A stretch of 64,000 nt of DNA from Vulcanimicrobiota bacterium (GCA_023447635.1 JAEXNA010000134.1:1-64000), one strand, 5' to 3'; shown: positions 53,058 to 62,130, counted from the first letter of the stretch. The notes: a model not told the origin generated them from the letters alone. Program-made: numbers and translations.

Positions 53058-54222
53058 CTCCCACCGGAATCAGGCTCCCTCGGTAGTCGCGGATGGCCTG
53101 GCTGTAGTGTTCGAGCAGTCGCTCGAGATAGCTGTCGAAAGAGTAAGCCTGGGCCGTCTGACGGGCCTCGACGCTGAGCCGTCGACGGAACTCCCGATCG
53201 CCGCGCAGTTCCCTCCACCCCTCCACATAGGCTTCCAGCCGGGGGGGCGTCAGCCAGCCGTCCTGGCGATGGTGCAGGGTGTCGGCCGTGCCGCAGGCGG
53301 CGACCGCCAGCACCGGTAGACCGCTGGCCAGCGCCTCCAGGACGACCAGCGGTTTGACCTCGGTGGTGCTGCAGATGACGAACAGGTCGCAGGCGGCGTA
53401 GACGGACGGCATCTCGGCGTACGGGATCTCCCCGGCGAAGTGGACCCTTCCTTGCAGTCCCAGTTCGTCGGCCAGACGAGCCAGGCGAGCGCGCTCGGTC
53501 CCGTCGCCGACGACCACCAGGACGTGGTCCGGGTCGGGCGGCATGGCGGCGAAGCCGCGCAGGAGAAAGTCGAGGTTCTTCTCCCGCCCCAGCCGACCCA
53601 CCGAAAGGCTGACCGTTGCTTCGGGGGACAGCCCCCAGCGCCGACGCCAGTCGACGGCGCCGTCGGGGTTCGAGAAGCGATGGGTGTCGATGGCGTTGGG
53701 CAGGGTGACCACACGCGCCTTGACCCCGTAAGAATCCAGCAGGCCGCGGATCCCTTCCGACGGGGCGATGATCAGGTCGCACTTGTTCAGGTAGCGGGTC
53801 AGTCGAGAACGAGCCACTCCTCTGACCACCTGCTGGTTGAGCGGGATGTAGTGACTGTACTGCTCGAGCTGAGTATGAAAAGTGTAGACCAGCGGAACAC
53901 GTTTCTGCTGGGCGAACGAGGCCGCCACTTCTCCCAGGAGAAAAGGGTGATGGGCGTGGATGATGTCGAGCTCGAGTCGCCGGATCATCTTGAACAGCTT
54001 GCCGGAATACGGGATCGGGATCGGGTAGGAGACGCGCTTGCTCATCTCGAGCGAGGCAAAACGGAAGACGTCGCTTTGCTCGTCGTGGTAGCCGCGCACC
54101 CTGGGCGCGAACAGGTAGACCGGATGACCGGCCTCGAGCAACCCCTCCCGGATCCCCTCTATCGAGTTGACCACCCCGCTGATCAGCGGGTGATAGGCGT
54201 TGCTGAAGAGGCCGACTTTCAA
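53044..54222 (-). CDS. GT4-family glycosyltransferase
   Basis: This 392-aa GT-B retaining glycosyltransferase has the donor-binding C-terminal half with SVGRLGREKNLDFLLRGF, VVVGDGTER and the E-x7-E type motif TTEVKPLVVLEALASGLPV. The N-terminus (KVGLFSNAYHPLISGVVNSI) and HAHHPFLLGEVAA with YTFHTQLEQYSHYIP closely resemble diacylglycerol alpha-glucosyltransferases, so a glycolipid product is plausible. No signal peptide is present; it is probably peripheral on the cytoplasmic membrane. It overlaps gmhA by 4 bp upstream and the GNAT-like gene by 14 bp downstream. Confidence 0.92.
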   Translation of the reverse strand: MKVGLFSNAYHPLISGVVNSIEGIREGLLEAGHPVYLFAPRVRGYHDEQSDVFRFASLEMSKRVSYPIPIPYSGKLFKMIRRLELDIIHAHHPFLLGEVAASFAQQKRVPLVYTFHTQLEQYSHYIPLNQQVVRGVARSRLTRYLNKCDLIIAPSEGIRGLLDSYGVKARVVTLPNAIDTHRFSNPDGAVDWRRRWGLSPEATVSLSVGRLGREKNLDFLLRGFAAMPPDPDHVLVVVGDGTERARLARLADELGLQGRVHFAGEIPYAEMPSVYAACDLFVICSTTEVKPLVVLEALASGLPVLAVAACGTADTLHHRQDGWLTPPRLEAYVEGWRELRGDREFRRRLSVEARQTAQAYSFDSYLERLLEHYSQAIRDYRGSLIPVGAGAV

Positions 54223-54827
54223 GCCGGCGTCTCCTGCCGCGAGCGCTCGGCCATCGGCAGAGCGGCTTCGACCATTTCACACCAGATGTGGCCCACCGTC
54301 AGGTGGATCTCCTGGATGCGGCAGGTGCGTGAGGAAGGGACTTTCAGGCAAAGATCGCTGAGCGTTTCCAGGGCGCCTCCCGAGGCGCCCGTCATTCCTA
54401 CCACCTTCATACCGATGGTGCGGGCGGCTTCGGCGGCCTTCAGGATGTTGGGAGAGTTGCCCGAGGTGGTGATACCGACCAGCAGGTCGCCCGGTCGGCC
54501 CAGAGCCAGCAGCTGTTGGCTGAAGATGCGCTCGAATCCGAAGTCGTTGCCCAGTGCGGTCAGCGAGGAGGTGTCGACGGTCAAGGCGATCGCGGGGTAG
54601 CCGTTGAGACGCTCGAAACGTCCGATCATTTCGGCGGCCAGATGCTGGGCGTCGGCGGCGCTACCGCCGTTGCCGGCCAGGTAGATCACGCCGCCCGCTC
54701 GCAAGGTGTCCACCCAAAGCTGCCCGCCCGCCGAGATGGTGGCGGTGTGGTCGCGCATGGTCTGGCGCAGGGCGATCCCTTCGTCTAAAGAGGCTTCGAT
54801 CAGCGCTTCGGGCGAGTGATAAGACAT
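54219..54827 (-). CDS. gmhA: Sedoheptulose-7-phosphate isomerase (SIS domain)
   Basis: This enzyme isomerises sedoheptulose 7-phosphate for heptose precursors of lipopolysaccharide or glycans. The 202-aa protein has the SIS phosphate loop LAGNGGSAADAQHLAAE, the second loop GITTSGNSPNI, and the catalytic and zinc segment RIQEIHLTVGHIWCE. The length is standard. It is the first gene of a five-gene minus-strand run and is divergent from ilvE across ~175 bp. It supports an outer membrane with heptose-containing glycans. Confidence 0.93.
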   Translation of the reverse strand: MSYHSPEALIEASLDEGIALRQTMRDHTATISAGGQLWVDTLRAGGVIYLAGNGGSAADAQHLAAEMIGRFERLNGYPAIALTVDTSSLTALGNDFGFERIFSQQLLALGRPGDLLVGITTSGNSPNILKAAEAARTIGMKVVGMTGASGGALETLSDLCLKVPSSRTCRIQEIHLTVGHIWCEMVEAALPMAERSRQETPA

Positions 54828-55001
54828 GTGAGGGCCGCTTTCTCTTCACCGGATCGGATTCCTTGCTTTCCCCACCGCCACGCCGTTCCCAGGTGGTCTC
54901 AAGAGCTTATCAAGGAGATTGCTCGTATCCCTTAGAAGGGCTCGCCAGGTTTATCAAGGCCTCGTCAGGGCAAGATGAGGCATAGGAGTTTTACCCCCAC
55001 T

Positions 55002-55895
55002 ATGAGTCTTCAAGTTTATATTGACGGAGAATTTTATCCCAAGGAGACGGCCAGCGTGTCGGTCTACGACCACGGCTTGCTTTACGGCGACGGAATCTTC
55101 GAAGGTATTCGTGCTTACGCGGGACGCGTGTTCCGCCTCGACGAGCATCTCGAGCGGCTGTATCAGTCGGCTCGCTCGATTCTGATCGAGATCCCTATGA
55201 CCCGCCAGGAGCTGAGCGATGCTCTGCTGGAAACGCTGCGCATCAACAATCTGCGCGACGCGTACATCCGCCTGGTGGTCACCCGCGGCAAAGGCGACCT
55301 GGGTCTGGACCCGCGCAAGTGTCCCCGCGCCGCCGTCATCATCATCACCGACGAGATCAAGCTGTACCCTCGCGAGACCTACGAGGAAGGGCTGCGTCTG
55401 ATGATCGCCTCGACCCGTAAGAACTCGCCCGACACCTTGTCGCCGCGCATCAAGTCGTTGAACTACCTCAACAACATCCTGGGCAAGCTCGAGGCGATCA
55501 ACGCCGGCTGCGCCGAGGCCGTCATGCTCGACCGTCACGGCTATCTTACCGAGTGCACTTCGGAAAATATCTTCCTGGTCAAGAACGGTAGCCTGTTCAC
55601 CCCCACCGCCGTGGTCGGGATCCTGGAAGGGATCACCCGCAGTGTGGTGATGGAGCTGTCCGAGAAGATGGGTTATCAGGTGCAGATGTCGTTCCTGACC
55701 GCTCACGATCTGTATGTGGCCGATGAGTGTTTCGTCACCGGAACGGGTGCCGAGATCATCCCCGTCGTTAGCCTTTGCGGCCGTGAGATCGGAACCGGCA
55801 AACCTGGTCCGATCACCAAGAAGCTGCTCAACGCTTTCCGCGATCTGACTCAGACCGAAGGTACCGAAATCTACGAGACTGCCGCCAAAGGCTAA
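55002..55895 (+). CDS. ilvE: Branched-chain amino acid aminotransferase
   Basis: This PLP-dependent fold-type IV transaminase performs the last step of Leu/Ile/Val synthesis. The 297-aa protein begins VYIDGEFYPKETASVSVYDHG, and GDGIFEGIRAYAGRVFRL forms the substrate pocket. The PLP Lys is in RIKSLNYLNNI, followed by TECTSENIFLV and the phosphate-binding GILEGITR. An earlier ATG at 54975 would add nine residues; I prefer 55002 because the fold starts there, and AGGAG lies ~13 bp upstream. It is divergent from gmhA and probably transcribed alone or with the aro genes. Confidence 0.92.
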   Translation: MSLQVYIDGEFYPKETASVSVYDHGLLYGDGIFEGIRAYAGRVFRLDEHLERLYQSARSILIEIPMTRQELSDALLETLRINNLRDAYIRLVVTRGKGDLGLDPRKCPRAAVIIITDEIKLYPRETYEEGLRLMIASTRKNSPDTLSPRIKSLNYLNNILGKLEAINAGCAEAVMLDRHGYLTECTSENIFLVKNGSLFTPTAVVGILEGITRSVVMELSEKMGYQVQMSFLTAHDLYVADECFVTGTGAEIIPVVSLCGREIGTGKPGPITKKLLNAFRDLTQTEGTEIYETAAKG

Positions 55896-55904
55896 GATCT
55901 CTGC

Positions 55905-55974
55905 GAGCCCTCGAAGGGCTCCAGTTTGGGCTGCTCCGAGGGAACTTATCGCCATCTAGGCGAACCCTCGGAGC
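55905..55974 (+). promoter_or_regulatory. Overlapping hairpins between ilvE and aroB, possible attenuator or SD-sequestering leader
   Basis: Hairpin 1 pairs GAGCCCT 55905-55911 with AGGGCTC 55915-55921. Hairpin 2 is a perfect 10-bp stem (55933-55942 with 55965-55974) that encloses a smaller one (TCGCC 55949-55953 with GGCGA 55959-55963). The right arm ends at the base before the aroB GTG and contains the only GGAG-like ribosome site. CGAGGG 55937-55942 can also pair with CCCTCG 55908-55913, so the two structures compete. Confidence 0.45.
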
Positions 55975-57057
55975 GTGCCCAGACGTATCGAACTAGGTCG
56001 CGATTCGAGCGACGTATATGAAGGTAACGGCAGCCGCCATCGGCTGCTTGAACCCTTGGCCCAGGCCGGAACCCGCCTGGTGGTGATCAGCGACCGTGGA
56101 GTGGAAGCCGCTCTACGGCCCACCCTGCATCTCGAAGGCGACTGGTTGGTCGTGCCGGCGGGGGAAGAGTCCAAGTCGCTGGCGACCGCTGGCGAGCTGT
56201 GGTCGCAGCTATGTCGGCTCGGGGTGGACCGGCAGACGGCTATTCTGTCCGTGGGGGGCGGTATGGTGTCGGACCTGGCTGGCTATGTGGCTAGCGCCTA
56301 TCTGCGCGGCCTTCCCTTCTATTCGCTTCCCACGTCGCTGCTGGCGATGGTCGACGCTTCGGTCGGCGGCAAGGTCGGCATCGATCTCGCCGAGGGTAAG
56401 AATCTGGTCGGCGCGTTCTATCCGGCGCGTTCCGTAGCTATCGACCCGGAACTGCTGGACAGCTTGCCCGATTCCGAGTGGGCTTCGGGCATGGCCGAAG
56501 TGATCAAGCACGGCATTTTACAGGGCGCCCCGCTGTGGGACAGCCTGCTAGAGCTCCGTCGATCCGACATGGACGACCCGGCGCGACGTGAGCGTTTGCT
56601 TCGCGAAGCCGTGGCGGTCAAGCTCGAGGTCGTCGAAAAGGACCCCTACGAGCGCAGCGGTCTTCGCGCCACCCTGAATCTGGGACACACCTTTGGCCAC
56701 GCCCTGGAGTGGTGCTCGTCCTATCGATTGCGCCACGGCGAGGCGGTCGCGCTGGGAATGCTGGCGGCCGTGCGTTTGAGTCGATCGCTGCGGATCCTGG
56801 AAGAAGACTTCGAAGCGCCGCTGACCGACATGTTGCGACGCTGGTCGCTGCCGGTCAGCCTGCCCGAGCCCGACAGCGCCGAATGGGGCTGGGAAGGGAT
56901 GGCTCAGGCCTTCGGACGGGACAAGAAAAACAGCGAGGGTCGCTGGACCTTCGTGTTGCCTCGCCGAGTCGGACAGGTCGAACTGGTGCAAGGCCCCGAG
57001 GTCGACCTGGTGCGCCAGGCGGTCGAGTCGCTGAAGAAAGTGCCGGTGGCCCGATGA
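55975..57057 (+). CDS. aroB: 3-dehydroquinate synthase
   Basis: This enzyme cyclises DAHP to 3-dehydroquinate in the shikimate pathway, using NAD and a metal. The NAD-binding part includes PAGEESKSLATAGEL and SVGGGMVSDLAGYVAS. The metal and active-site residues lie in DASVGGKVGIDL, GKNLVGAFYPA, EVIKHGIL, NLGHTFGHALE and RHGEAVALGML. The length, 360 aa, is standard. The start is GTG 55975, immediately after an inverted repeat that may hide the ribosome site. It overlaps aroQ (ATGA). Confidence 0.95.
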   Translation: MPRRIELGRDSSDVYEGNGSRHRLLEPLAQAGTRLVVISDRGVEAALRPTLHLEGDWLVVPAGEESKSLATAGELWSQLCRLGVDRQTAILSVGGGMVSDLAGYVASAYLRGLPFYSLPTSLLAMVDASVGGKVGIDLAEGKNLVGAFYPARSVAIDPELLDSLPDSEWASGMAEVIKHGILQGAPLWDSLLELRRSDMDDPARRERLLREAVAVKLEVVEKDPYERSGLRATLNLGHTFGHALEWCSSYRLRHGEAVALGMLAAVRLSRSLRILEEDFEAPLTDMLRRWSLPVSLPEPDSAEWGWEGMAQAFGRDKKNSEGRWTFVLPRRVGQVELVQGPEVDLVRQAVESLKKVPVAR

Positions 57058-57503
57058 AGCGCCACGCCATTCTCATTCTCAACGGCCCCAACCTCAGTTC
57101 GCTCGGTCGGCGCGAGCCGGAAAAGTACGGCTCGGACCGCTTGCCCGACCTGGAGGCGCGCTGGACGACCTGGGGGAGGGACAACGGGGTCGAGGTTCGC
57201 TGCGCTTCCAGCCACTTTGAAGGCGAACTGCTGACCCTTCTGCACGCGGCCGAGGAAGAGGGTGAGGTCGCGGCGGTCCTGATCAATCCCGGCGCTTTGA
57301 CCCACACCTCGCGGGCCTTGCGCGACGCCATCGCTTCCTTGACCCTCCCGGTGATCGAAGTGCACATGACCAACATCGCGGCTCGGGAAGAATGGCGTCG
57401 CCATTCGGTGGTCGCCGAAGTGTGCCGCGGCAGCATCGCCGGTCTGGGAGCGACGGGCTATCTGCTGGGGCTGCGGGCCGCCTTGGAGTTGATCCCGCGA
57501 TGA
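57054..57503 (+). CDS. aroQ: Type II 3-dehydroquinate dehydratase
   Basis: This dodecameric enzyme dehydrates 3-dehydroquinate to 3-dehydroshikimate, the step right after AroB. It shows LNGPNLSSLGRREPEKYG with the catalytic Tyr, INPGALTHTSRALRDAI, and IEVHMTNIAAREEWRRHS with the catalytic His and substrate-binding residues. The 149-aa length is usual. The Asn-Leu-Asn of most homologues reads Asn-Leu-Ser here. The ATG overlaps the aroB stop by 4 bp, and its own stop overlaps the truB start by 4 bp, so all three are translationally coupled. Confidence 0.95.
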   Translation: MKRHAILILNGPNLSSLGRREPEKYGSDRLPDLEARWTTWGRDNGVEVRCASSHFEGELLTLLHAAEEEGEVAAVLINPGALTHTSRALRDAIASLTLPVIEVHMTNIAAREEWRRHSVVAEVCRGSIAGLGATGYLLGLRAALELIPR

Positions 57504-58378
57504 GCACGCCCTCTGGTTTTTTGAATGTCCTCAAGCCGCCGGGAATGACCTCGCATGACGTGGTCGCCCGGGTGCGTCGCCAACTGCCGCGCAAGACCAA
57601 GGTCGGCCATTTGGGAACCCTGGATCCCGCCGCCACGGGCGTGCTGCCGGTGGCGGTCGGGTCGGCCACCAAGCTGATCCCGCTGGTCCCCAATCTTGGC
57701 GATCAGATGAAAGCGTATCTGGCCGAGATCGAACTGGGGGTTCGCACCGATTCCGACGACCTGGAAGGCGAGGTCTGGGAGCGTCGCGACACCTCGGCGC
57801 TGGCGGACTGGGATGGCCAGCGCTGGCAGGCCGAGTTGGACCGGTTTCAGGGAGAAACCGAGCAAGTTCCTCCGCAGGTTTCGGCTATCCGCAAAGACGG
57901 CCAGCGCGCCTACGCCATGGTGCGGAAAGGGCAGACGGTCGAACTGGCCGCTCGCACGATCCGGGTGGCCCGCTGCCGTTTTCGAGAGTGGGAGCCCCGC
58001 ACGGCTCGGCTGAAGTTTTTCCTGGTCTGCTCGACCGGGACCTACGTTCGCTCGATCGCTCGCGATCTGGGAGACCGGCTCGAAGTGGGCGGCGCCCTGG
58101 CCTTCCTGGTGCGAACTCAGAGCGGCCCGTTCTCGCTGGATTCGGCCATCACTCTCGAGACGATGTATCAGCAGGGCGTCCCCTCGCTGCTGCTGCCGGA
58201 GGCGCTGCCCTTCTATGGACTGCCCAGGGTCGAGGAACAGCTGATCGAAAAAGGGCGCAAATTGACGGGCGACTTCGCGCCGGGGCAAAGATACCTCGCC
58301 TCTAACGGCCTCTTGTTCGGCACGGACGAGCCGGGAATCGCTCGGGTCGAATCGATCTTCGGAAGTCGCGAGGAGTAG
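57500..58378 (+). CDS. truB: tRNA pseudouridine-55 synthase
   Basis: This enzyme isomerises U55 in the T-loop of tRNAs. The 292-aa protein has FLNVLKPPGMTSHDVVARVR and the catalytic segment KVGHLGTLDPAATGVLPV with the active Asp. The thumb region contains GETEQVPPQVSAIRKDGQRAY, followed by CSTGTYVRSIARDLG. A PUA-like C-terminal part (KGRKLTGDFAPGQRY) is present. The gene usually sits beside rbfA or ribF; its coupling to aroQ here is unusual but probably incidental. It overlaps aroQ by 4 bp and precedes the kinase gene by 2 bp. Confidence 0.95.
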   Translation: MSTPSGFLNVLKPPGMTSHDVVARVRRQLPRKTKVGHLGTLDPAATGVLPVAVGSATKLIPLVPNLGDQMKAYLAEIELGVRTDSDDLEGEVWERRDTSALADWDGQRWQAELDRFQGETEQVPPQVSAIRKDGQRAYAMVRKGQTVELAARTIRVARCRFREWEPRTARLKFFLVCSTGTYVRSIARDLGDRLEVGGALAFLVRTQSGPFSLDSAITLETMYQQGVPSLLLPEALPFYGLPRVEEQLIEKGRKLTGDFAPGQRYLASNGLLFGTDEPGIARVESIFGSREE

Positions 58379-58380
58379 CG

Positions 58381-59985
58381 ATGGGCCTTCGGCTGAGAGC
58401 ACAGATCATGGGCCTTTTCGTGGTCCTGATCGGGCTTTCGATGGCCGTCATCGCCTACTTCAACATCGGGGTCTTTCGCCTCTCGTTCCTGGCCGACGAG
58501 GAGCAGCGGATTCGCCATCTCGGGCTGCAGGCGGGAGACCGGATCCTCGAATCGGTCGTTCCGCTGTATCTGGCTCCCCCCAGGCCTCCGGTGGGGGCCT
58601 CGCCGCGACCAGAAACGAGCGAGTCGTTCGAGGCCAGCAAGGTCCCAGGTCTGCGCTACTTTGAACTTTGGGATCTCGAGGGGGGCGTCATCTACCGATC
58701 CGGTCAGACCGGCCCCGAGCTTCCTCTCAAGGACGAACTGGTTCGGCGAATGGCCCTCGAACCGCTGCCGACGCACCTTTTTTTGAGCCATTCCAAAGGG
58801 AACGCCGAAGCTCTCAAAATGCCTTACAGCGAGAATCTGCCGCTCTTCGATTCGGCTCGGGGCGAGAATCTGACTTACGAGCATCTCTTTCCTATCTTTG
58901 ACGTGACGCCGCAGGCCGACCTTCCCCCGGGAACGGTGGCTCCGGCCCGGCTCCGAGCGATCCTCCATCTCTCCTTCGACGTGCAGAGTTCGTCGCGCCG
59001 TCTGAATCTGGTGACGGCCGGAAATGTGCTGCTGGGTCTGACCTTCTTGCTGACCTCGCTGATGTCGATCCATCTGTGGTCGCAACACGCCATCCAGAGG
59101 CCGCTCGAGGGGCTGGTTGATTCCATGCGGCAGTTCGACAGCGAGATCAAAGACGTCGACGAGTTAGCCAGCCAGAACGAGTTGGTCAATCTGTCCAAAA
59201 CCTTGCACCATCTCGCCTTGGAACGCCTGAAGTACCAGAGGGAGTTAGAGCAGCTCAATACCGACCTGGAAGCTCAGGTGGAAGAGAAGACGCTGGAGAT
59301 GAAAGAGTTCTTCTCTCTGGTGACTCACGATCTGCGCATTCCGCTCGCTGCCATCCAGGGCTACACCGACCTGCTCAAACGCAAGCCCGAGCAGCTGACC
59401 GAGCGCCACCTGACCTACGTGTCGCGCATCACCACGGCCAACAGTCACGCGCTGGAGTTGGTGAGAAATCTGCTCGAGGCGATGAAGATCGAGTTCGGCA
59501 CGCTGCAGCCGGTGATGGAGACGTTCTCTCTGGACACTCTGGCCGAAGAGGTCCGCAACGAGCTCAACATTGATGAAAGCCTCCCCGGAGTGGTCCTGGA
59601 GCCGTCGCCGGACAACAGCGGAGAGGTCCAGGTCGAAGCCGACCGGACGCGCATCAAGCGGGTGCTCACCAACCTGCTGAGCAACGCCCAGAAACACGCG
59701 GAAGGGACCCCTCATGTCGCTCTGCGCTGGCGGGTGGTACCCCGGAAAGTCGTCCGCATCCAGGTGGTAGACCAGGGGCCCGGAATCCCTCCGGCGGACC
59801 GCAAGCGGCTGTTCGAAAAGTTCACCCGAGCCCCAGGCAGTATGGGGAACTCTTCGGGGCTTGGTCTGGGCCTCTACATCGTGGGACGCATTCTGGAGAG
59901 CCACCAGCAAGAGATCACGGTTGGCGGAGAGGTAGGGAAGGGGACCACCTTCGAGTTTCATCTTCCCATTATCGAGTCCACCTGA
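58381..59985 (+). CDS. Two-transmembrane sensor histidine kinase
   Basis: This 534-aa membrane kinase has a first membrane helix at ~9-30 (IMGLFVVLIGLSMAVIAYF) and a periplasmic sensor of ~180 residues. A second helix at ~220-238 (VLLGLTFLLTSLMSIHLW) leads to a HAMP-like linker and a short coiled coil. The HisKA H-box is FFSLVTHDLRIPLAAIQGY, and the HATPase domain contains NLLSNAQKHA, DQGPGIP, LFEKFTRAPG and SGLGLGLYIV. The sensor has no motif I can name; it contains YFELWDLEGGVIYRSGQ, which looks PAS/CACHE-like. It lies 2 bp after truB and 79 bp before a NarL-type regulator, its likely partner. Confidence 0.92.
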   Translation: MGLRLRAQIMGLFVVLIGLSMAVIAYFNIGVFRLSFLADEEQRIRHLGLQAGDRILESVVPLYLAPPRPPVGASPRPETSESFEASKVPGLRYFELWDLEGGVIYRSGQTGPELPLKDELVRRMALEPLPTHLFLSHSKGNAEALKMPYSENLPLFDSARGENLTYEHLFPIFDVTPQADLPPGTVAPARLRAILHLSFDVQSSSRRLNLVTAGNVLLGLTFLLTSLMSIHLWSQHAIQRPLEGLVDSMRQFDSEIKDVDELASQNELVNLSKTLHHLALERLKYQRELEQLNTDLEAQVEEKTLEMKEFFSLVTHDLRIPLAAIQGYTDLLKRKPEQLTERHLTYVSRITTANSHALELVRNLLEAMKIEFGTLQPVMETFSLDTLAEEVRNELNIDESLPGVVLEPSPDNSGEVQVEADRTRIKRVLTNLLSNAQKHAEGTPHVALRWRVVPRKVVRIQVVDQGPGIPPADRKRLFEKFTRAPGSMGNSSGLGLGLYIVGRILESHQQEITVGGEVGKGTTFEFHLPIIEST

Positions 59986-60064
59986 GGACGGCCGGGGTCG
60001 TCCCCGGGTTGATCTCTGGCAGCAGCCAAGGGTAAAGGCGGTAGGACACGGAAGCCTGCGCTCT

Positions 60065-60766
60065 ATGTCCTCCACCACCGAATCCGCCACTCCGATCCGC
60101 CTGGTCATCGCCGACGACATCCCGCTGTTCCGGGAGATGCTGGTGCACACCCTGGAGGAGGAAGAGGACATCGAGATCGTGGCTCACGCCGCCAACGGTC
60201 TGGAGGCCGTCGAGGCCTGTCGCCTGCATCGCCCCCATATCATCTTGCTCGATGTCGAGATGCCCAAGATGAACGGTGTCGAAGCGACTCGGGCCATCGT
60301 AGCCGACTGTCCGGCGACCCGAGTGGTCATCCTGACCGCCTACGAGGACGACCGCCTGATCCTCGAACTGATCCAGGCCGGAGCCACCGGCTATCTGGTC
60401 AAGGACACCCACGTCGACGAGGTGGTCAAGGCGATTCGGGTGGCCCACGATGGAGAGTCGCTGATTCAGCCTCGGGTGGCTCAGAAGATTTTGCGGATGA
60501 TGGTCTCTATGCCGCCTCAGGAAGCGGCCGCCAGCGCTCCAGCCGTCGACGTTAAAGAAAAGTTAGAACGACTCACTGCGCGCGAGCGCGAGGTGCTCGA
60601 GGGCATGGCCAAAGGCCTCAACAACAAAGAGTTGGCCGAGCTTTTCTGTATCGGGCACACCACGGTCAAAACCCACGTTAACCGGATGATGCAAAAGCTC
60701 GAGCTTCGAGACCGGGTCGAGGCGGTGCTGTTCGCCGTTCAGGCCGGTCTGGTCGACGGGAAGTAG
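60065..60766 (+). CDS. NarL/FixJ-family response regulator
   Basis: This 233-aa regulator has a REC domain (~10-130) with acidic pocket ADDIPLF, acceptor Asp in ILLDVEMPKMNG, the switch Thr in VVILTAYEDD and Lys in YLVKDTHVDEV. An Ala/Pro linker follows. The C-terminal LuxR-type helix-turn-helix (LTAREREVLEGMAKGLNNKELAELF, TTVKTHVNRMMQKLEL) binds DNA. All phosphorylation residues are present. It follows the membrane kinase on the same strand and converges with a GAF histidine kinase 17 bp away. Confidence 0.94.
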   Translation: MSSTTESATPIRLVIADDIPLFREMLVHTLEEEEDIEIVAHAANGLEAVEACRLHRPHIILLDVEMPKMNGVEATRAIVADCPATRVVILTAYEDDRLILELIQAGATGYLVKDTHVDEVVKAIRVAHDGESLIQPRVAQKILRMMVSMPPQEAAASAPAVDVKEKLERLTAREREVLEGMAKGLNNKELAELFCIGHTTVKTHVNRMMQKLELRDRVEAVLFAVQAGLVDGK

Positions 60767-60783
60767 GTTCCTCGCTTAAGGGT

Positions 60784-62076
60784 CTAGACCGCGACGGGTT
60801 CCGGAGCCGGCGCGGGGTGAGGGAACCTGAGGGTGAAGGTCGTGCCCAACCCTTCTAACGAGGTGACATCGATACTACCCTGGTGGGCTTCAACCAGGCG
60901 GCGCACGATGAACAGCCCCAGTCCGGTGCCGCGGATCGAGCGGTCCTGCTCTAGTCGGCAGAAGCGAGCGAAAAGCCGGCGACGCCCTTCTTCGGACATG
61001 CCCAGCCCGTTGTCGCTCACCCTCAAGGTGTCGAACTCTTCGCCGGTTTCAAAGGCGATCTCGACGGCTCCGCCTTTAGGAGAGTACTTGATGGCGTTTT
61101 CGATCAGGTTGCCGAGGATCTGGCAAAGGCGAGACGGATCGCCGAAGATCCGGGTCTCCGCGTCGACCCCGACGCTGATCAACAGACCGTTTCGGATCTC
61201 GTCTCGAAGGGGGGCCAGAGCCATAGCGATTTCGGAGTCCAGCATGGGGCGCAACGGGACCCATTTCGGATCCATGCGCAGGCTATGACCGTCCTCGAGT
61301 TTCTGGATGTCCAGGTAGGTCGAGACCAGGCGGGCCGCTCGCTCGACGGCCTGGTCGAGGTCGGCGATGACCCCTTCCTGAACTTCGTTGGGCTTGCTGC
61401 GCTTGAGTAGCGCCAGGCCCGTTTTCATCACCGTCAGCGGCCCTTTCAGGTCGTGCGAGGCGATCGCCATAAAGGACGAGAGAGTTTCTTTGTACACCTG
61501 AAGTTCGATGGCTCGACTCTGCTCGGTCAGCTCGCGTTTCAGGGCTTCCTCTCGTTCGGAAACCAGGCGCAGGTTCTCCAGGCAGATGGCCGCCTGGGCG
61601 GCGAAGGAGGGTAAGATCTCTTGATGGTCTTCGCTGAACTTGGCGGTCAGTTGCGAGTCCAGGTAAAGCACCCCGAGGATCCGGTCATGCACCTTGAGCG
61701 GCTCGCAAAGGATCGAGCGCAGGCCAAAAAGCTCCATACTACGAGAGCGCCATTCGCTGGGCATTTCACCGCTCCAGTGGGCGGCCACGCCCTCCTGCAC
61801 GGTTTTTACGATGGCGGTGCGGGAGGCCCGGAACTGGGCCCCTCCGATCTCCTCGGGGTTGATGCGACAGGCGGCGGCCACGTGCAGGCCGGCCAGCGGC
61901 TCTTCCGGCATCACGCCGCTCTGCAGCAGCAGCAGATAGCCGCGTTCGGCGTCGGTCACCTCGACGGCGGTGTCGATCAGCTTCTGAAACAGCTCGCTCG
62001 GTTCGGTGATCGCGGTGATGTAACGCGTGATCTCGAGCAGCTTCTGGTAGGCGACGGGGACCGACGACGAGGACAT
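60784..62076 (-). CDS. Soluble GAF-domain sensor histidine kinase
   Basis: This 430-aa cytoplasmic kinase has no membrane segment. A GAF domain covers ~15-175 (TDAERGYLLLLQSG, RSILCEPLKVHDRILGVLYLDS), then a short coiled linker and a HisKA domain with FMAIASHDLKGPLTVMKTG. The HATPase domain has NLIENAIKYSP, DNGLGMSEEG and GTGLGLFIVRRL. The GAF domain lacks obvious haem- or bilin-ligating motifs, so its ligand is unknown. It starts 54 bp after the sigma factor gene on the same strand, so co-expression is likely, and it converges with the NarL-type regulator. Confidence 0.92.
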   Translation of the reverse strand: MSSSSVPVAYQKLLEITRYITAITEPSELFQKLIDTAVEVTDAERGYLLLLQSGVMPEEPLAGLHVAAACRINPEEIGGAQFRASRTAIVKTVQEGVAAHWSGEMPSEWRSRSMELFGLRSILCEPLKVHDRILGVLYLDSQLTAKFSEDHQEILPSFAAQAAICLENLRLVSEREEALKRELTEQSRAIELQVYKETLSSFMAIASHDLKGPLTVMKTGLALLKRSKPNEVQEGVIADLDQAVERAARLVSTYLDIQKLEDGHSLRMDPKWVPLRPMLDSEIAMALAPLRDEIRNGLLISVGVDAETRIFGDPSRLCQILGNLIENAIKYSPKGGAVEIAFETGEEFDTLRVSDNGLGMSEEGRRRLFARFCRLEQDRSIRGTGLGLFIVRRLVEAHQGSIDVTSLEGLGTTFTLRFPHPAPAPEPVAV

Positions 62077-62130
62077 GGCGAGGAATTCCAGCAGCGCCTC
62101 AGGGGACCTGCCGTCGACTCCTGGGGGAGA

